The translations under genes and the position numbers were made by a program. DNA of 64,000 nt, from NCBI RefSeq assembly GCF_015752205.1, contig NZ_JADOVG010000009.1, positions 117,699 to 181,698 on the forward strand, in the 5' to 3' direction. The notes beneath the pieces are model-generated. The model saw only the letters and a program-made list of their open reading frames with translations, did no database searches and had not been told where the DNA came from. Shown piece by piece: positions 54,310 through 63,601 of this stretch. How positions within the stretch are numbered: the stretch's first letter is position 1; every line of letters starts with the position of its first letter. The stretch comes from Polaromonas sp. CG_9.7 (lineage in GTDB: Bacteria > Pseudomonadota > Gammaproteobacteria > Burkholderiales > Burkholderiaceae_C).

Positions 54310-54649
54310 CAGATCACTTTGTTAAATAAAAACGGAGAAGGATAAATTGCAGGCCCGCCAGTTGGCAAATGAATGCCGGAATGCGCGGGCCAGGCGACAT
54401 GCCTGAACACTCTACTAGAGGCGAAATTCAGGCGTTGATCACCTGATTATCGTTCCGTGCAACAATAGCGGAGTCGCAGGGCTCCAGTTGCCTTCGACAT
54501 TCGGGCACATCCAGGGACAGGTTTAGCAACCCAACTGCGATGTTTTTCAGCCCGGCTCCATGATCCCATCTGCCTATGACTGGCGGGTTGCCTTCAAACC
54601 AAGGCGCCCAACAGGCCGATCAAGAAGCGCCCCAGCGGTGCACCATTCC
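54310..54649. other. Region between divergent ettA and rhlE
   Basis: 340 bases. Both promoters must be here. The open frame of rhlE continues to 54560, but the added residues are Arg/Pro-rich and not family-like. The stretch 54420-54460 has lower GC and could be a promoter. A long rhlE leader of about 100 bases is likely, as in cold-shock helicase genes. Confidence 0.5.
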
Positions 54650-56377
54650 ATGAAATTTGAAGAATTGAACCTGGCCCCGGCCATTTTGAAGGCCGTGCTT
54701 GAGCAGGGCTACGACACCCCCACGCCCATCCAGGCACAGGCCATTCCGGCTGTGCTTGCTGGCAGCGACCTGCTGGGTGGCGCCCAGACCGGCACCGGCA
54801 AGACCGCAGCCTTCACCCTGCCGCTGCTGCAGCGCCTGTCAAGCGAGCCCCGCCTGACCAACCGGCGCGGCGTCAACGCGGTTCGCGCCCTCATCATGAC
54901 GCCGACACGCGAACTTGCTGCGCAGGTCGAGGAAAGCGTTCGCACCTACGGCAAATACCTCGACCTCACCTCGATGGTGATGTTCGGCGGTGTCGGCATG
55001 GGCGCGCAGATCGAAAAGCTCCGCCGGGGCGTTGACATTCTGGTCGCCACGCCCGGCCGCCTGCTGGACCATGCGAGCCAGGGCACGCTGGACCTGAGCC
55101 AGGTGCAAATTTTGGTGCTCGATGAAGCCGACCGCATGCTGGACATGGGCTTCATCCACGACATCAAGAAAGTATTGGCGCTGGTGCCCAAGCAGAAGCA
55201 GACGCTGCTGTTCAGCGCCACCTTCAGCGACGAAATCCGCGAACTGACCAACAGCCTGCTGCGAAACCCCGTGTCCATCCAGGTCACGCCGCGCAACACC
55301 ACCGTGCAGCGCATCACGCAGACCATCCACCCGGTCGGCCGCAGCAAGAAAAAAGCCTTGTTGACGCACATCATCAACGAGCACAACTGGAGCCAGGTGC
55401 TGGTGTTCACCCGCACCAAGTTCGGCGCCAACAATGTGGCCGAGCACCTGACCAAGGCTGGCATTCCCGCCATGGCGCTGCATGGCAACAAGAGCCAGAC
55501 GGCCCGTACGCAGGCGTTGCAAGGATTCAAGGATGGCAACATCCGCGCACTGGTGGCGACCGACATTGCCGCTCGCGGCATTGACATTGACGAATTGCCG
55601 CATGTCGTGAACTACGAAATCCCGAACGTCAGCGAAGACTATGTTCACCGCATCGGCCGCACCGGCCGCGCCGGCAACAGCGGCGAAGCCGTCAGCCTGG
55701 TTTGCCTGGACGAAGAAGGTTTCATGCAGGACATCGAGCGCTTCACCAAGCAGAACATTGAAAAAGTCATTGTTCCCGGCTTTGAAGCCGAGCCGGGTGA
55801 ACGCGCCGAGCCGCTGGCCATGGGCCGCCAGACCATCTGGGGTGGCCTCGGCAAGCCCCCAAGCCGCGACGTGATGCAGGCAGCCGCCAAGGCTGCCCGG
55901 TCCGAAATGATGACGCGCATCCGCGACACCAAGGGCGCTCAGCCTGCGCGTGGCGGCAATGCCGGTCCCGCCGGACGCGGTCCCCGCGCCCCTGCCGGCA
56001 ACAGCGCTGGCGCTGGCCGTGGCGGCAATGGCGGCGGCTTTGGTGGCAACGGTGGCGGCAATGCCGACCGCCGTGGACCGGCCCAGCCGCGTCAGAATGC
56101 CGGCTACCCACAAGGCGGCCAGCCGTCTTTCAGCCAGCCAAGAAGTGCGCATGCCCCGGCTCCGCGCCAGCGTGAGCACGAGCAGCGCAACGATTTTGAC
56201 AACCAGCAGCCGGCCAGCCATGCCTCTTCGGGCTTCCCCTCGTCAGGCCAGCCCAGCGGCAACCGCAACAACTTCCGTGGAGGTCCGCGCTCCGGTGGCG
56301 GCGGTGCAGGTGGCCCAGGCGGCCGCAGCAACGGTCCTCGCCGCTCAGGCGGTCCTGGCTCGTTCAGCGGCCGTTAA
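54650..56377 (+). CDS. rhlE: ATP-dependent RNA helicase, DEAD-box, RhlE type
   Basis: 575 residues from the ATG at 54650. Motifs: Q motif [37 protein letters not shown] (I), TPTRELAAQ (Ia), [13 protein letters not shown] (II, DEAD), SATF (III), [20 protein letters not shown] (V) and [16 protein letters not shown] (VI). The RhlE end [20 protein letters not shown] is clear. After residue about 430 follows a long low-complexity tail with repeated [17 protein letters not shown] and RG/GR-rich units, likely RNA-binding and disordered. A terminator follows. Confidence 0.95.
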   Translation: MKFEELNLAPAILKAVLEQGYDTPTPIQAQAIPAVLAGSDLLGGAQTGTGKTAAFTLPLLQRLSSEPRLTNRRGVNAVRALIMTPTRELAAQVEESVRTYGKYLDLTSMVMFGGVGMGAQIEKLRRGVDILVATPGRLLDHASQGTLDLSQVQILVLDEADRMLDMGFIHDIKKVLALVPKQKQTLLFSATFSDEIRELTNSLLRNPVSIQVTPRNTTVQRITQTIHPVGRSKKKALLTHIINEHNWSQVLVFTRTKFGANNVAEHLTKAGIPAMALHGNKSQTARTQALQGFKDGNIRALVATDIAARGIDIDELPHVVNYEIPNVSEDYVHRIGRTGRAGNSGEAVSLVCLDEEGFMQDIERFTKQNIEKVIVPGFEAEPGERAEPLAMGRQTIWGGLGKPPSRDVMQAAAKAARSEMMTRIRDTKGAQPARGGNAGPAGRGPRAPAGNSAGAGRGGNGGGFGGNGGGNADRRGPAQPRQNAGYPQGGQPSFSQPRSAHAPAPRQREHEQRNDFDNQQPASHASSGFPSSGQPSGNRNNFRGGPRSGGGGAGGPGGRSNGPRRSGGPGSFSGR

Positions 56378-56428
56378 GCAGGCTTTGGCGGCAGGCTGAT
56401 TTAAAAAATCAAGTCGCAGTCCGGCGCA

Positions 56429-56470
56429 TATCGCCCGACAACCCTCTGGGGTTGCCGGGCGATTTTCGTT
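56429..56470 (+). terminator. Terminator of rhlE
   Basis: ATCGCCCG-ACAACCC pairs with GGGTTGCCGGGCGAT across 56430-56463, with one bulge, followed by TTTCGTTTTT. Confidence 0.85.
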
Positions 56471-56485
56471 TTTGAAGCAATATTT

Positions 56486-56556
56486 ATGATAAAAATACCT
56501 CTCCCGCAATACCAGAAAGCGCTTTTAGCTATCAAAAAAATAGCAATATGAATACG
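56486..56556. repeat. Dispersed ATAGCTG-type repeat, reverse orientation
   Basis: Read on the minus strand it gives ATTGCTATTTTTTTGATAGC, then AAAAGCGCTTTCTGGTATTG and CGGGAGAGGTATTTTTATCA, following the family order TGCTAT - GATAGCT - TGCG - TTTTTA. Confidence 0.55.
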
Positions 56557-56938
56557 CTGCCAATGCAGGTCATGACCTGAACCACTCCCTGCCGACAGGC
56601 ATTGACGGCCGTCCATGGTCAGGCGAATAGCATATTAGCGCCGCCAGCTTATGGTCAATTGCTCACGGCTTGTCCCGCCGGGCTGAACTGCCGCGCCGGA
56701 ACATGCCAAGCATTTGACTGCGCCACCTCCTTTACTTCTCAATGCGGTCGCCAATCAAAAGCCTGTCGCGCAAACGGTCAACCCAGAGGCGGACTTTGGA
56801 AAATCAGAAAAACCCTCACCCAGCCTGCCGGGTTGTGCCCGACAAATTGCAACGACGACTGATGAGGCTTCGAAGCCTTTATGCGCATACGCGGAATGCT
56901 ACAAAATAAATAGCGCAAAGCTCATATAACATAAGCGC
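56557..56938. other. Intergenic region before the SDR gene
   Basis: 382 bases. No supported gene. GC falls toward 56900-56935 (AAAATAAATAGCGCAAAGC), the probable promoter of the SDR gene. Confidence 0.45.
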
Positions 56939-57721
56939 ATGGACACCAAATCATCAAAAATCAACTTTGGCCTGGCGGGCCGCATCTGTATCGTCACCGG
57001 AGGCGCGCAAGGCATTGGCGAAGCATGCATCCGGCGATTTGCCCGCGAGGGCGCTGCAGTCGTCATTGCCGACATCGACGATGCGCGCGGTGCGGCGCTG
57101 GCGGACGAACTGGGCGGCCTGTTCGTGCATTGCGATGTGGGCGACAAACTGCAGGTCGAAGCAGTGGTGGCGCAAACGCTTGCAGCGCATGGCCGCATCG
57201 ACGTGCTGGTGAACAATGCAGGGATTTTCAGGGCTGCCGATTTCCTTGACATGACCGAGGACGATTTCGATGCCGTGCTGCGCGTCAACCTCAAGGGCGC
57301 TTTTTTGATGGGCCAGTCGGTGGCGCGCGAGATGGCCAAGGCCGGCCGGGGCAGCATCGTCAACATGAGTTCGGTCAATGGCGTGCTGGCCATCCCGACG
57401 ATTGCCGGCTACAACGTCAGCAAGGGCGGCATCAACCAATTGACGCGGGTGATGGCGCTGTCGCTGGCTGACAAGGGCATACGCGTGAACGCCGTGGCGC
57501 CAGGCACCATTGCCACCGAACTGGCGGCCAAGGCGGTGCTGACCAGCGAAGAGGCCACAGCCCGCATCATGAGCCGCACGCCGATGCGGCGCCTGGGCGA
57601 GCCGTCGGAAATTGCCGACACCGTGGCTTACCTGGCCAGCGACGCCGCCAGCTACGTTACCGGCGAGATCGTCGTGGCCGATGGCGGCCGCATGACGCTG
57701 AATTACACGATGGCGCCATAA
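56939..57721 (+). CDS. Short-chain dehydrogenase/reductase
   Basis: 260 residues, classical SDR. TGGAQGIGEACIRRFA binds the cofactor (residues about 20-30), DVLVNNAGIFRAADF, then NMSSVNGVLAIPTIAGYNVS with the catalytic Ser, Tyr and Lys (YNVSK). VNAVAPGTIATELAAKAVL and YVTGEIVVADGGRMTLNYT end it. The acidic ADIDDA after the second strand favours NAD. FabG-like with unknown substrate. It converges on the membrane gene cluster; whether it takes part (as DprE2-type SDR) is unproven. Confidence 0.9.
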   Translation: MDTKSSKINFGLAGRICIVTGGAQGIGEACIRRFAREGAAVVIADIDDARGAALADELGGLFVHCDVGDKLQVEAVVAQTLAAHGRIDVLVNNAGIFRAADFLDMTEDDFDAVLRVNLKGAFLMGQSVAREMAKAGRGSIVNMSSVNGVLAIPTIAGYNVSKGGINQLTRVMALSLADKGIRVNAVAPGTIATELAAKAVLTSEEATARIMSRTPMRRLGEPSEIADTVAYLASDAASYVTGEIVVADGGRMTLNYTMAP

Positions 57722-57793
57722 AACGCAAACCGGCCACTCGGCCAGGCATCTGTACGGCGGGCTGCACAGAGTTGCGCCGGCACTTTTCGCGGC

Positions 57794-58267
57794 TCAGTCC
57801 TCAGCGCGAAAGACAATGAAGGTGTTCATCAGGAAGTTGGCCACAAAAGCAGTGGCGACGCCGCCGATTTTGGCCAGTGTCGGTGCAATGGGCAGTGTGC
57901 TGCCCAGCCACCAGGTGGCGCCGGCATTGATGCAAAGGCCAACGCAAGCCAGCATGAAGAACAAGGTGGCACGGCGCAGCGATCGCCACTGCCGCCGATA
58001 GACCCACAGCGAAGACAGGGAATAATTGACAACCGCCGCCACCACAAAACTGGCAATGGCGGGTAGCAGCAAGCTATTCAGGCGCTGTGACAACAAATGG
58101 AAAAGGCCGATGTCCACCACCGCCGCCAGCCCGCCGACCATCAGGTAGCCCAATGCCTGACTCGCCAGACGCGGTGCAGCACCTGTCGTGGTGGCGGCTG
58201 GTGCAACGGGCGGGACGGGCGTGGCGTCAGTCGCATTCGTGGGCGCCGTGGTGCGGCTTCGCATCAT
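57794..58267 (-). CDS. GtrA-family membrane protein
   Basis: 157 residues, four expected membrane helices after an Ala/Pro/Thr-rich start. GYLMVGGLAAVVDIGLFHLL, NYSLSSLWVYRRQWRSLRRA, and the end KIGGVATAFVANFLMNTFIV are typical of GtrA. GtrA proteins are thought to flip or help transfer polyprenyl-phosphate sugars. It is last in a five-gene cluster and overlaps the HAD gene by four bases (ATGA). Confidence 0.88.
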   Translation of the reverse strand: MMRSRTTAPTNATDATPVPPVAPAATTTGAAPRLASQALGYLMVGGLAAVVDIGLFHLLSQRLNSLLLPAIASFVVAAVVNYSLSSLWVYRRQWRSLRRATLFFMLACVGLCINAGATWWLGSTLPIAPTLAKIGGVATAFVANFLMNTFIVFRAED

Positions 58268-59034
58268 GCGGCCGCCCGCACGGGCGCACCCTTCAACAAG
58301 GGGTGAAACACCGGGTCGGCGTAGGTCTGGAAGGTGGCAAATTCCGGATGCGGCTTGCGTGAGCGGATCAGCGCGTGAACGCCGGCCCGTTGCGCGACTG
58401 CACCATCCCGGTCAAAGCGGTCTCCGATCATCAGCGTGCGCTGCGGTGCAATATGGGTCTGGCGCAGGATGGACAGCAGCCCGGCCGGGTCGGGCTTGAG
58501 CCGCGCGATGGACGGGTCCGTCGCACACACAACCAGATCAGCCTGCAGCCCCAGCGCCTTGAGTTTGTCCACGGCCGGGTAATCAGAAAAAACAGCAATG
58601 CGTTTGCCTGCGGCTTGCAGCCCGGCAAAGACTGCCTCCACCTGCGCATAGCGGCAGGCGGGCAGCGCAGGCAGCGGGCGCTGCTCCAGCCAGTCAGCGG
58701 TGAGCAGGCGCACGTCGTCTTCAGTCTTGTGATGCTGCGCTGCGGTTCTGGCGTATTGCAAGCGCATGAAATCAGCTTCGGGCTTGTCGCCAAGTGCTTC
58801 GCGCACGCGCCTGAAGGTGCGCAGGGTTTTCAGCGTGTCCAGGCTGCGCAAGCGCCAAGCGTCTGACAGCAGCAAGCCCAGCATGGCGAACCGCAACCGG
58901 CGCTGGTCGTACAGCGTGCCGTCCACATCAAAGACCACCAAATCGATATGGTGCCAATCGGGCAAGGCCTTCAATGAACAGCCCTCCGCAGCAACTGCAG
59001 TCCAGACAAGATGGAATGAATCGCACCACCGCAT
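58264..59034 (-). CDS. HAD-superfamily hydrolase
   Basis: 256 residues. The first 28 residues (to HHIDL) are an uncertain leader. VVFDVDGTLYDQRRLRFAML is motif I, KRIAVFSDYPAVDKLKALGL motif II, ARLKPDPAGLLSILRQ motif III, LMIGDRFDRDGAVAQRAGV motif IV. A helical cap lies between I and II. In this setting a phosphatase acting on a sugar phosphate bound to polyprenyl phosphate (as Rv3807c does in mycobacteria, though by a different fold) is a plausible but unproven role. Confidence 0.87.
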   Translation of the reverse strand: MRWCDSFHLVWTAVAAEGCSLKALPDWHHIDLVVFDVDGTLYDQRRLRFAMLGLLLSDAWRLRSLDTLKTLRTFRRVREALGDKPEADFMRLQYARTAAQHHKTEDDVRLLTADWLEQRPLPALPACRYAQVEAVFAGLQAAGKRIAVFSDYPAVDKLKALGLQADLVVCATDPSIARLKPDPAGLLSILRQTHIAPQRTLMIGDRFDRDGAVAQRAGVHALIRSRKPHPEFATFQTYADPVFHPLLKGAPVRAAA

Positions 59035-59065
59035 CGTGCAGAGGCCAGTGTATTTTTTTCAGGTT

Positions 59066-60868
59066 TCACGGTTGGCCTGGTTTGCTTTTTTGGAATTCAG
59101 GATCAAGCAGCGTCAGCCGATAAGGCTGGTGGCCGTCAATCCCGGGCTTGTCTTTATTATCCGCAGGCAGCCATTCAAACTCCCAGACACGGCGGTCGTC
59201 AAAATATTGCCTGAGTCGATTGTCTTTTTCAGTGCCCAGTCGATGCGCCCAGACAATATCGGCTTTGTCAATATCCGGTTCGTTGTTGACCATTTCATAA
59301 CCCAACGGGTTGTTCGGACCGCTTTTCACCAGCACCAGGTCGCGCCCCGGACTGTCCAGCAGCATTTGGCGCAGTGCGGGCCTGAGCTTGTCGGAAGTGG
59401 TGCAACACACCGTTTGGGTCGCGTTGACCCCCATCGACGGCGACCCGAAAATAAACGACGTGGCGGGCAAGGCCAGCATCAAGAGCGCAGCCACCGGCAT
59501 CGCGCGCGCCAGAAACAGGCCGGCGGGATTTCGGACCGGGTCACGGGCACGCAGCCACTCGAAACCCCGCATCATGAAGATGAGCAGCAGCGGGAACAGC
59601 GGCGCCGTGTATTGCGGAAAGTTCCAGGTCTCCAGAAAATAGCCCCCCATGAAGAACGCCGTCGTGCCCAACAGAAAAGGATCACGCCTGCACGACCAGA
59701 GCCCGGCAAAAAACGCAGCCGAGAAAATTGCACCGATGTAGAAATTCCAGGTGTGGAAAAGCTTGGCCACTCCGCTGCGCAACCACAGCAAGGGCGACTT
59801 GCGCAGCCCGTAGTTGGCGCCTTCCATTGCAAAATAGTCCTGGAAATAAGCCGGACCCTGATGCAGCGACTTGAGGGGGGGCGAAATCAGAAAGGCGGGC
59901 ACGCTTGCATACGTCTCGCGGTTCAGCTGGTAGGCCGCCTTGAGCGGCTGGCCGGTCGTGGCCTGGTTGTAGGCCAGCAGCAAGCCGCCCCCGGCCCCCA
60001 CCATCAGCACTGCGGGCAGCGCCACCCTAACCAGAGCCAGCCGTACATGCTGCCAGCGACTGCGAATTAAGTGAAGCAGCAGGGCCAGCGCCACGGGAAA
60101 GCACAGTAAAAAGCCTTCGTAAGGCCGAGACGTCATCAAAATGACCATGCCCAGCCCCATCAGCAAGCCGTGGCGCCAGCGCGGTGCCTGCAAGATGCGC
60201 GGCAGTGCACCGATCACCAGCATCGCACCCAATGCAATGAAAGCGCCGCCGTAATAAGAATTTACCCAAAAGCTGAAAACTCCCAGGCGAAGGGTCACCA
60301 GGATGCCGCCGAGCAGCGCCATGGGCAGCACAACCCAACCCTGCAGCATCCAGGTCGCGGCCATGCACATCAGCACCATGCTCATCCACACGCCAACCCA
60401 CGCATTCTGGGCCAGCAGCAAACCGGCGGCCAGCGGTGCCCCCCTGCCCGGAAAATACATTGATGCGTAAGCGGGCACCTGGTTGACGTAAAAGGTTTCG
60501 AAATGCTCCCAGAACGGATGCGTCGGATTGGCCAGCCGCCCTGCGGCAAAGGTCTGGGCTTGCAGCAAAATGCTTGTTTCGTCTGCGACCGATGCCTCGG
60601 CAATGCCCATCCAGGGCAGCATGAGTGCACGCAGGGCAATGGCCAGCAAGCCAACGGCCAGTACCTGCCTGATCGGCCGGTGCGCCAGTCCACCAAACAA
60701 GCGTTCCACGGTGTCGAACCTGCGGCTTCCCCAGCGTGGAGCAAAGGCCGCCAGGGCGAGCAAAGCCAATGCGAGCATGAATTCAGCCAGCGTGAACACC
60801 CCGAGGGTGGCACTGGAGAGCGCAAGCAGCTTGTCGTACACGTGAACCAATGAAAAATCAGAATTCAT
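59066..60868 (-). CDS. GT-C-like multi-spanning membrane protein
   Basis: 600 residues from the ATG at 60868; the ORF opens at 60880. Ten or more membrane helices. A GT-C-type acidic pair follows the first loop: ASVADETSILLQAQTFAAGR and PTHPFWEHFETFYVN. WVNSYYGGAFIALGAMLVIG and MVILMTSRPYEGFLLCFPVA lie in the centre, and a soluble C-terminal part follows (YEMVNNEPDIDKADIVWAHR). The GT-C fold uses polyprenyl-phosphate sugars as donors; the acceptor is unknown. It is the third gene of the cluster. Confidence 0.8.
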   Translation of the reverse strand: MNSDFSLVHVYDKLLALSSATLGVFTLAEFMLALALLALAAFAPRWGSRRFDTVERLFGGLAHRPIRQVLAVGLLAIALRALMLPWMGIAEASVADETSILLQAQTFAAGRLANPTHPFWEHFETFYVNQVPAYASMYFPGRGAPLAAGLLLAQNAWVGVWMSMVLMCMAATWMLQGWVVLPMALLGGILVTLRLGVFSFWVNSYYGGAFIALGAMLVIGALPRILQAPRWRHGLLMGLGMVILMTSRPYEGFLLCFPVALALLLHLIRSRWQHVRLALVRVALPAVLMVGAGGGLLLAYNQATTGQPLKAAYQLNRETYASVPAFLISPPLKSLHQGPAYFQDYFAMEGANYGLRKSPLLWLRSGVAKLFHTWNFYIGAIFSAAFFAGLWSCRRDPFLLGTTAFFMGGYFLETWNFPQYTAPLFPLLLIFMMRGFEWLRARDPVRNPAGLFLARAMPVAALLMLALPATSFIFGSPSMGVNATQTVCCTTSDKLRPALRQMLLDSPGRDLVLVKSGPNNPLGYEMVNNEPDIDKADIVWAHRLGTEKDNRLRQYFDDRRVWEFEWLPADNKDKPGIDGHQPYRLTLLDPEFQKSKPGQP

Positions 60869-60941
60869 ACAATGTGACAAGCAAGTAAAAAGCGGTCTTC
60901 CTCATGTTCAAAAGCGGTATGTCAGTGCGCAATCGCCGCCC

Positions 60942-61949
60942 CTAGCGATTCGATGCAAGCTGGTCCAGCATCAGGAAATGCGGCTCGCTTAGCCCGTGCA
61001 ACACCGACAGATCAACAAAGCTCAACACGATCAGCGCCAATACCGTCGCCGCGCTGATCACCATGAGGCGCTTTTCGCGGAACAGTTTTTCAGGCTTTTG
61101 CGCCACCGAGCCGCTGCGCATCGACAAACCCAGGTAATGCGCGAACAAGACAATGATGAAAGGAAAGGCCAGAACATATTCAATGCGGTACTTGATCAAA
61201 AACACGCCCATCAGGAAGGTTGCAAACAAGGCATACACAAAGCACGAAATGGTCAGGCGCTCTTCGGTGTAATGCTGGAACGAACGGCGGTAGCGGTGCA
61301 GCAGGGCCACACCGCCCGGCTCGGCGGTGATCTCGCGGTATTCTGACAAGCGCTTGGCGCCCATCAGGAAAGCACCGCCCATCCAGTAAGCCAGCAGCAG
61401 CGAGACCGGCGCAATGGTGAAGTGGTCGATCATGGCCCAGCCCAGCATCATGCGAATGGGGTTGTTCAGCGACTCGGACAGCACATCCAGATAAGCCTTG
61501 TCCTTGGAGCGAACGGGCTGGACGTTATAGACCACACCTGAAACCCAGAACAGCACACTGACCAGAAAAAACAGGGTGCCGACCTGATACGCCAGCAACA
61601 GGCCCAGCAGACTGAACGCGGCATACATGCCATACACCCGGGTCGGCGTCATCACCATGTTGACCGCCGGACGGCTGGACTTGTCAGGGTGAAAGGCATC
61701 GAATTCGCGGTCCAGCCATTCGTTGATGATGTAGTTGGACGAGGCAATCAGTACGGCGCTGGCAAACCCCAGGAGGATGGACCACCAGACGTTTTGCAGC
61801 GGCGGGTCGCGCAGCACATAAGCCAGCACCAATCCAGGCAGGATGAAGACATGCTTGGTCATATGGTCCAGTCGCGCCATTTGCAGGTAGTCGCGCCAGC
61901 TGGCCGGGGTGTTGAGTGCATTTTGCGAATGCAGGGTTTGGGAGGTCAT
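60942..61949 (-). CDS. UbiA-family prenyltransferase, DPPR synthase-like
   Basis: 335 residues with about eight membrane helices. YLQMARLDHMTKHVFILPGL starts it, and the Asp-rich site is NYIINEWLDREFDAFHPDKS (NxxxDxxxD type); a second site contains SDLS-type YLDVLSESLNNPIRMMLGWA. This order is that of 5-phosphoribosyl-decaprenyl-phosphate synthase (Rv3806c) rather than ubiquinone UbiA. It would move phosphoribose from PRPP onto a polyprenyl phosphate. It overlaps the upstream gene by four bases (ATGA). Confidence 0.88.
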   Translation of the reverse strand: MTSQTLHSQNALNTPASWRDYLQMARLDHMTKHVFILPGLVLAYVLRDPPLQNVWWSILLGFASAVLIASSNYIINEWLDREFDAFHPDKSSRPAVNMVMTPTRVYGMYAAFSLLGLLLAYQVGTLFFLVSVLFWVSGVVYNVQPVRSKDKAYLDVLSESLNNPIRMMLGWAMIDHFTIAPVSLLLAYWMGGAFLMGAKRLSEYREITAEPGGVALLHRYRRSFQHYTEERLTISCFVYALFATFLMGVFLIKYRIEYVLAFPFIIVLFAHYLGLSMRSGSVAQKPEKLFREKRLMVISAATVLALIVLSFVDLSVLHGLSEPHFLMLDQLASNR

Positions 61950-63601
61950 GGCGTAGATCCTTGAATTGACAGATTGGGCGTTGAGGTCGAATGCCGAAAC
62001 GCAGAAATTCCGGTATCGGAAAGCCAGGCTTGACGGGCGACGGCCAGCATGGAAAGGGCCAGAAAAGGCAGCAGCCAGATCACCCGTGCCTGAAAACGGT
62101 CAAGGGACGAAGCCAGTGCGGCGCAGACGACGGCATTTGCAACGACACCCGCAATCACCACGACGGCAAAGTCCCTCATGCGGCGCTGCGTCAGGTCAAA
62201 TGCCGTGGGCAGTCGGTCCAACGGGTCTGACTGGTCATACAGTCGGGCGCGCCCGCGCAGCCACACGGCCAGCACCAGCGAAGCCAGCACCATGGCGTAG
62301 GTTGCCGCAGACAACCCGTCGTTAAACGGCCAGAGCTGGCCGGCACGGCTGCGCTGCATAGCCAAAAAAATACTGTCGGGCACGCGCCCCTCGTACATGG
62401 CCAGGACAGCCGGGGGGTAGACGCCGATATCGACCCTGAACAGGCCCAACTGGCGCAACACATCGAGTGCCACGCCGCGGGTCACGCCCAGCGGGTCAAA
62501 GCGCACCACGTCAAGCACGAAACGCAACTGTTCGTCAGACAAGCGCCGCTTGATGCCTACGTCTGCCAGTGCGAAGGCGCCTTTGGCCGGATCACTGGAA
62601 AACAAAAAGTCTTCCCACGCTGTGGGATAGTTCTGCACAAAGTCGCACGCCGCATAACCTGCGCCAGGGCAACGCTGCTTGAGAAAGGCCGTGCCCGGTC
62701 CCAGGTCGATGAGGCGCGCCATCGGGTGCGGCAGGCGCAGCGGCGGCGCACCCACGGCAGCGGTCACCGCCTTGCTGAAAGCCCACTCTGCAGCCCCGGC
62801 GGCGGCAATGCAAATGGCCAGCACCAGCAGCGCGGCGCCCGAGAGGCTGCGCCAGTAGGCGCTGAACAGCCTCCCTGCCAGGGCCAGCACCAGCATGAGC
62901 ACAGCCAACGCCACATGACTGCTGTGCGCGCACAAACCGAACAGCAAAATTGCCGCCAGCGCGCAGCACTGCCCGCGCGTCAGCTGCCGCCAGTAGACCG
63001 ACATCGTCCCGATAATCAAGATCACCAGCGGCGCAAACACATCAGGCATTAAAAATCCGGTGTAAATGCCCAGCGGCGTGAGCAAGCTCAACGCCGCCAC
63101 TGTGCCCAAGACCTGGCCAGTGCTCAGCGCCCAAAGTCGCACCATCAGAAGTTGCAGCACATAGGCCACGCACAAGGCCTGAACCATGACTGCCAGCCAC
63201 ATGCCCCCGGTCAGGTAACCGGCATAAAGCAAGATGCCGTAGTACACCGAACGCCCGGCCAGTACCACCTTGTCAGCCACGGAAGTCAGGGGTTTGAGCT
63301 TTCGGGCCGTCTGCACGGGCTCTGAGGGCATGACCGGCTCGGCCACGGACGAGGACGCTGCTGCCGAGGCAACAGCAGATGCATCAGGTGCGGGCAGCCA
63401 CGGCTTGAGCGTGTTTGGGCCAGCCAGCCTGGACGCGCCCATTTCAGCGCCGCGCAGGTAGGTTGGCGTATCCGGGTAAAAAAACGGTTGGCCATTGAAC
63501 AGTGCAATCAGGCACAGCATGAGTGCGATCGACACCCACAGCCCCAGGCGCCGTGCCCATTCCCTAAAGTTGTCAGCCTTCACGCCGCCCTCTTCAAGCA
63601 A
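61946..63601 (-). CDS. Multi-spanning membrane protein of unknown function
   Basis: 551 residues, first gene of the cluster. LWVSIALMLCLIALFNGQPF leads to YPDTPTYLRGAEMGASRL, an Asp-containing loop after the first helix as in GT-C-like proteins. A Pro/Ser/Ala-rich loop (about 80-115) follows, then many helices. A large loop holds LIDLGPGTAFLKQRCPGAGY and CDFVQNYPTAWEDFLFSSDP. No family is named with confidence. Overlap with the UbiA gene suggests they work together. Confidence 0.78.
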   Translation of the reverse strand: MLEEGGVKADNFREWARRLGLWVSIALMLCLIALFNGQPFFYPDTPTYLRGAEMGASRLAGPNTLKPWLPAPDASAVASAAASSSVAEPVMPSEPVQTARKLKPLTSVADKVVLAGRSVYYGILLYAGYLTGGMWLAVMVQALCVAYVLQLLMVRLWALSTGQVLGTVAALSLLTPLGIYTGFLMPDVFAPLVILIIGTMSVYWRQLTRGQCCALAAILLFGLCAHSSHVALAVLMLVLALAGRLFSAYWRSLSGAALLVLAICIAAAGAAEWAFSKAVTAAVGAPPLRLPHPMARLIDLGPGTAFLKQRCPGAGYAACDFVQNYPTAWEDFLFSSDPAKGAFALADVGIKRRLSDEQLRFVLDVVRFDPLGVTRGVALDVLRQLGLFRVDIGVYPPAVLAMYEGRVPDSIFLAMQRSRAGQLWPFNDGLSAATYAMVLASLVLAVWLRGRARLYDQSDPLDRLPTAFDLTQRRMRDFAVVVIAGVVANAVVCAALASSLDRFQARVIWLLPFLALSMLAVARQAWLSDTGISAFRHSTSTPNLSIQGSTP

